NCBI RefSeq assembly: GCF_005502275.1
Contig: NZ_SWLZ01000009.1
Span: forward strand, 62,001 to 126,000
Origin: Robertmurraya siralis
Lineage (GTDB): Bacteria; Bacillota; Bacilli; Bacillales; Cytobacillaceae
DNA length: 64,000 bases
Reading direction: 5' to 3'
Shown: positions 60,957 through 64,000 of the stretch, one piece after another
How positions within the stretch are numbered: the stretch's first letter is position 1
Layout: each line of letters opens with the position of its first letter
The notes under the pieces: generated by a model
What the model was told of the DNA's origin: nothing
Seen by the model: the letters and a program-made list of their open reading frames with translations, nothing else
Databases searched by the model: none
Program-made: the position numbers and the translations under genes

Positions 60957-61598
60957 TTATCTAATTTCTGCCAATTCTTCTACCTTCGTCGGTTTCCAGC
61001 CTCTGCCATCAACCCATTCTATGTAAACGCGGTAGATTTCTGCTTTGTTTTTTGAATAAACCGTTCCGACAGATTTATTTGGCCCATTATTCCCTAAAAA
61101 ATGGATGGTCATATTATTTTCTGCTAACCCTGTCGCATAATGAATGGCTTTCACCATCTCATCCCAGTCAATTCCATCATATTGATTAACATGTACACCC
61201 GTTTGTACAGTTCCAACCGGTTCCCATCCCGGATTTACAATCGTACGAATTACATTTGAATCGCTTCCACCCTCTGTGACGATCTCTTCTTCATCATTAG
61301 AAGGGGATTGTTCCACCTCTTCTGTCATCGTCTCTTCTTCAGCATCTACAATCGGTTCAGTCTCATCGACAGTTGATTCCTTTTCGGCTTCTTCTGGTGA
61401 TTCCTCAGTCTCTCCCCGCTCTTCTGTTTCAATTTCCTGTTGTTGCGTATTTTCCTCATCCCCATTCCCAGAAAAAATGTAGTAAGAAACAAGGATGATT
61501 AATATTAACACTATACCTATTAAACTATTCAGTATGACATTCTTTTTTCTTTCTTTTGTACGTCGCTGATAACGCGAGCCATCATATTCATTATTCAT
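60957..61598 (-). CDS. yrrS: YrrS family protein (DUF1510)
   Basis: 213-residue membrane-anchored protein. A basic cytoplasmic N-terminus (SRYQRRTKERKK), one membrane helix (VILNSLIGIVLILIILVSYYIF), a long Glu-rich segment (residues 46-115), and a C-terminal DUF1510 domain (WEPVGTVQTGVHV ... IEWVDGRGWKP). It is downstream of pbpI, as in B. subtilis, so a role near the cell wall or spore is likely but unproven. Confidence 0.9.
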   Translation of the reverse strand: MNNEYDGSRYQRRTKERKKNVILNSLIGIVLILIILVSYYIFSGNGDEENTQQQEIETEERGETEESPEEAEKESTVDETEPIVDAEEETMTEEVEQSPSNDEEEIVTEGGSDSNVIRTIVNPGWEPVGTVQTGVHVNQYDGIDWDEMVKAIHYATGLAENNMTIHFLGNNGPNKSVGTVYSKNKAEIYRVYIEWVDGRGWKPTKVEELAEIR

Positions 61599-61779
61599 TC
61601 GTTATTGCCCTCCCCAAGCCACAATCAATCTACTTTCACTTTTAAGGATGACAACATTCTATCATGTCTCCGTAAAAACTTGAAGGGATATACCACCTAG
61701 ATAAAATGATACTATCGTTCAAATCAGCACCAATCCTTTATTCATTGAGAAAATAGCCCCAAAATGCATCCTTTTATTG

Positions 61780-63552
61780 CTACTCAACAGACTTCTCATT
61801 CAGATGATGATCTAGTTCGTATAAACCCTTTACCATCTCTGCGAAAAGTGGAGTAACAGAGCCTTCTGAATCATCTACACCTAAATTAACAGCAACCAGT
61901 GCGTATTTCGGTTGTTCGAATGGAAAATAGCCGGCAAACCACTTGTTTAACAATTGCCTATCTCCATCCATAATTCCCGTTTCCGCAGTACCTGATTTGC
62001 CAGCAACATCATAAGGAAGACCTTGCAACCCTCTTCCCGTTCCCTCCTCATTCACTACGACTTCACGTAGGAGCTTTTGTAGCTTCATTGCCGTATACGG
62101 CGAAATAGCTTCATTCTCTAGTGTTTTTTTCTCAAATGGAAGCAGGGAAGTTCCATTCCGGTATTCAATCTCTGTAGCGACCCTTACCATTTCTCCCTTT
62201 CCTCCTCTAGCGATTGTGGCCATCATATTAGCTACTGCAAGCGGTGTGACTCTTACTTCATGTTGTCCAATTCCAGTCATCGCAACAAAATTATCATCCT
62301 TTTTCGCAGACTCATCTAAAAAAATTCGGCCTTTATCCTCATCTGCAATTTGTCGAAAATGCTCAAAATGATAAATATCCCCTTCCCAGCTAACAGGGCC
62401 AAGGAGAGAAAGCTTTTTAGCATAATCTTCTATTAGTCCCTCGTCCATCTCCTTCAATTCCTTCGCTAATGTTCCAAACGTGTTATTGCAGCTTAAAGCA
62501 AAGCTTTCTGTAAAATTAAGCATGCCATGCTGATAATTCGGATCCTCTTTTCCCATGATCGTTTTATTGCAATCAAATTCCCTTGTAGGATCATCAAGTT
62601 CATGCTCAATAGCTGCCGCCGCAACAACTGTTTTAAAAACAGAGCCTGGAATATGCTGACTGACCATCATATTATGAATACCTTCTTCAAATGGAGCCTT
62701 TTTGTTAATAGTCGGTCTCGATACAAGAGCGAGAATCGAATTGGTTTCAATATCAAGAAGTACGAGCCCTCCTTTTTTGATCTGGTGTTGGTCGACAAGC
62801 TTCTCGGCAAGCTCCTGCATTTTCTTGTCCAATGTCGTCTTCACATTGACAGGATAAAACGGATTCGCAGGTTCAACATATTTCACATTAATCCCGAATA
62901 ACGGTCCGCCAATACCGTCAACATGATAGACAAGTTTCGACTCGCCGTCTGGTAGAAGAAATTCGTCAAAGCTTTTTTCCAAACCTGTCAAGCCAATGAG
63001 CGTATTTAATGGAAGCTCCTTATCTGGATATCTCTTTTTAATTGTATCGGGATTTTGCCCTGTTATTCCAATTAATTGTTCAGCCGAATAATCTGTTAAA
63101 GAATATTTTTTTTCCACAGCAAAAACACCTGGTATTTCAAGACGGTTAACTTCGCTCATCTGCTTATCAGTTAACGTAACAATTTCAGGGTTACCAAATG
63201 CAATCGGTTCCTTCGCTTCTTCTACTGCCTGTTTAAGTGCAATTGGTGAAACTTCCATAATTTCCGCTACCTTTTCTACATCCCATGTCATATTCTTTAA
63301 AAACGGAAAGAGAATGAGAACGGGCATCTTTTTATGGACTAAATATTCCCCATTCCGGTCAAGAAAGCTTCCTCTTCCATTATCAATAATCATTTCTTGT
63401 GAACGTTGCTTCACGCTCGCCTCAATCAAATTCACTTGACGCTTGGAAAAATGTTCAGTTGCTGCGAGCTGCAACTGAACAAGTCTGCCCATTAACACGG
63501 TTAGTGAGCAGAATATAATCACAATCATAACGATTATTCTTTTTCTCCACAT
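61780..63552 (-). CDS. pbpI: Penicillin-binding protein PbpI (class B)
   Basis: Membrane peptidoglycan transpeptidase; B. subtilis yrrR (PBP4b), sigma-F dependent there. ATG at 63552 (MWRKRIIVMIVIIFC) with SD GAGGTG gives 590 residues; the ORF from 63597 reads through the hairpin. One N-terminal membrane helix, a PBP dimer domain, and the transpeptidase domain with SxxK SVFK, SxN SCN and KSGT. The SD lies in the 3' arm of a terminator hairpin. Confidence 0.94.
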   Translation of the reverse strand: MWRKRIIVMIVIIFCSLTVLMGRLVQLQLAATEHFSKRQVNLIEASVKQRSQEMIIDNGRGSFLDRNGEYLVHKKMPVLILFPFLKNMTWDVEKVAEIMEVSPIALKQAVEEAKEPIAFGNPEIVTLTDKQMSEVNRLEIPGVFAVEKKYSLTDYSAEQLIGITGQNPDTIKKRYPDKELPLNTLIGLTGLEKSFDEFLLPDGESKLVYHVDGIGGPLFGINVKYVEPANPFYPVNVKTTLDKKMQELAEKLVDQHQIKKGGLVLLDIETNSILALVSRPTINKKAPFEEGIHNMMVSQHIPGSVFKTVVAAAAIEHELDDPTREFDCNKTIMGKEDPNYQHGMLNFTESFALSCNNTFGTLAKELKEMDEGLIEDYAKKLSLLGPVSWEGDIYHFEHFRQIADEDKGRIFLDESAKKDDNFVAMTGIGQHEVRVTPLAVANMMATIARGGKGEMVRVATEIEYRNGTSLLPFEKKTLENEAISPYTAMKLQKLLREVVVNEEGTGRGLQGLPYDVAGKSGTAETGIMDGDRQLLNKWFAGYFPFEQPKYALVAVNLGVDDSEGSVTPLFAEMVKGLYELDHHLNEKSVE

Positions 63553-63588
63553 AAAAAACACCTCATCAAGAGTTTTGACGAGGTGTTT
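63553..63588 (-). terminator. Terminator hairpin whose 3' arm is the pbpI SD
   Basis: A 14-bp stem (arms 63556-63569 and 63575-63588, one G-U) with loop AACTC, then six T and the pbpI ATG with no gap. SD GAGGTG (63559-63564) is inside the 3' arm. Confidence 0.88.
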
Positions 63589-63631
63589 TCGTTTCAAACC
63601 ACCGAAAGAGGTAATTTGCGTAAATTAGGGA

Positions 63632-63662
63632 CAATATCCCCATAAATATTGATTATTTGCAC
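63632..63662 (-). promoter_or_regulatory. Candidate sigma-F promoter of pbpI
   Basis: GGGGATATTG (63632-63641) fits the sigma-F -10 GGnnAnAnTR at every defined base. A weak -35 GTGCA lies 16 nt upstream at 63658-63662. Confidence 0.45.
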
Positions 63663-63714
63663 TTTGTTATATGTCAGTGTTGGCTTTTGGCTCATTTTAT
63701 CTCTGTTCGTGAAA

Positions 63715-63780
63715 TCAACTGAGAAGCGTGTGAAACGAAGATTTCACACGCAATGAGCAAAAGCCTGTTTTCTCAACTGA
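63715..63780 (-). terminator. Nested hairpin after greA
   Basis: GCGTGTGAAA and TTTCACACGC form a perfect 10-bp stem with a 6-nt loop (63726-63751). An outer stem TCAACTGAGAA / TTCTCAACTGA (11 bp with two G-U) encloses it. It is 19 nt after greA and lacks a strong U-run. Confidence 0.6.
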
Positions 63781-63798
63781 ATTTTTTAACAAAACCTG

Positions 63799-64000
63799 TT
63801 ATTTAATTTTTGTAATACGTACGTTCATTTCTCCACCTGGGGTTTGCACTGTAACTTCATCATCTACTTTTTTGCCTAATAAGCTTTTGGCAATCGGAGA
63901 ATCATTAGAGATTTTCCCTTCAAATGGATCTGCTTCTGCACTTCCAACAATTGTATATGTTTCCTCTTCCCCATCCGGCAATTCTACAAATGTAACTGAA
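63799..64000 (-). CDS. greA: Transcription elongation factor GreA (5' part missing)
   Basis: C-terminal 67 codons only; the gene continues past the window. The domain reads [21 protein letters not shown] ... [16 protein letters not shown] and ends MNVRITKIK, the FKBP-like GreA C-domain. GreA stimulates RNA cleavage in backtracked RNA polymerase. Placed just before pbpI, as in B. subtilis. Confidence 0.95.
   Translation of the reverse strand, partial: SVTFVELPDGEEETYTIVGSAEADPFEGKISNDSPIAKSLLGKKVDDEVTVQTPGGEMNVRITKIK

Overview
The window is a stretch of low-GC Firmicute chromosome from an endospore-forming member of the Bacillaceae. Nearly every gene has a Bacillus subtilis counterpart in the same order: the yqxD-ppsR-ccpN-glyQS end, then recO-yqzL-era-cdd, dgkA-ybeY-pgpH-phoH-yqfD-yqfC, the floA/nfeD operon, yqeY-rpsU, mtaB-rsmE-prmA-dnaJ-dnaK-grpE-hrcA-hemW-lepA, yqxA-spoIIP-gpr, rpsT, holA, the comE locus, yqeM-rsfS-yqeK-nadD-yqeI-aroE-yqeH-yqeG, sda, psd, sigK, mccB-mccA-mtnN-yrrT, yrrS-pbpI and greA. 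Sporulation genes (yqfC/D, spoIIP, gpr, sda, sigK, yqzM, pbpI) and Bacillus-type control elements (glycyl T-box, CIRCE, sigma-W promoter) support the assignment. The sequence does not allow a species to be named.

Layout. Most genes are on the minus strand, so transcription runs from right to left. Plus-strand genes are yqeW, rpsT, yqzM, comER, sda and sigK. 1-5.7 kb: end of yqxD, gluconeogenic control (ppsR, ccpN) and glycyl-tRNA synthetase under a T-box. 5.8-18 kb: DNA repair and ribosome maturation (recO, era, ybeY), phospholipid and c-di-AMP turnover (dgkA, pgpH), phoH, sporulation genes yqfC/D, and a sigma-W-driven flotillin/NfeD operon. 18.4-33 kb: yqeY-rpsU, phosphate carrier, deoC, RNA and protein methylation, the HrcA-controlled chaperone operon, hemW and lepA. 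33-36 kb: spore proteins SpoIIP and Gpr. 36-43 kb: rpsT, DNA polymerase III delta and the late competence genes. 43.8-49 kb: ribosome assembly, NAD and shikimate genes ending at the DnaA-responsive checkpoint gene sda. 49.4-55.7 kb: psd, pepF, a small Tyr/Pro-rich membrane protein, an uninterrupted sigK, and an MFS-GntR pair that looks like an insertion. 56-57 kb: a cluster of very small ORFs, including a yrzI-like gene. 57-60.6 kb: methionine-to-cysteine recycling. 61-64 kb: yrrS, pbpI and the 3' end of greA.

For many genes I chose a start inside the longest ORF because a good Shine-Dalgarno (SD) sequence and the known family N-terminus agree on it. TTG starts are common, and yqxD appears to start at ATT. 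Five genes were found that are under about 60 codons: yqzL, yqzM, the 51-residue protein at 52.6 kb, yrzI and a 27-residue ORF.

I found no mobile element, phage, CRISPR array, tRNA or rRNA, and no clear new defence or biosynthetic system; this is conserved core chromosome. The best leads are two terminators whose 3' arm is the SD of the next gene (yqfC, pbpI), the small-ORF cluster beside mccB, the ATT start with an overlapping sORF at yqxD, and two families of intergenic repeats.
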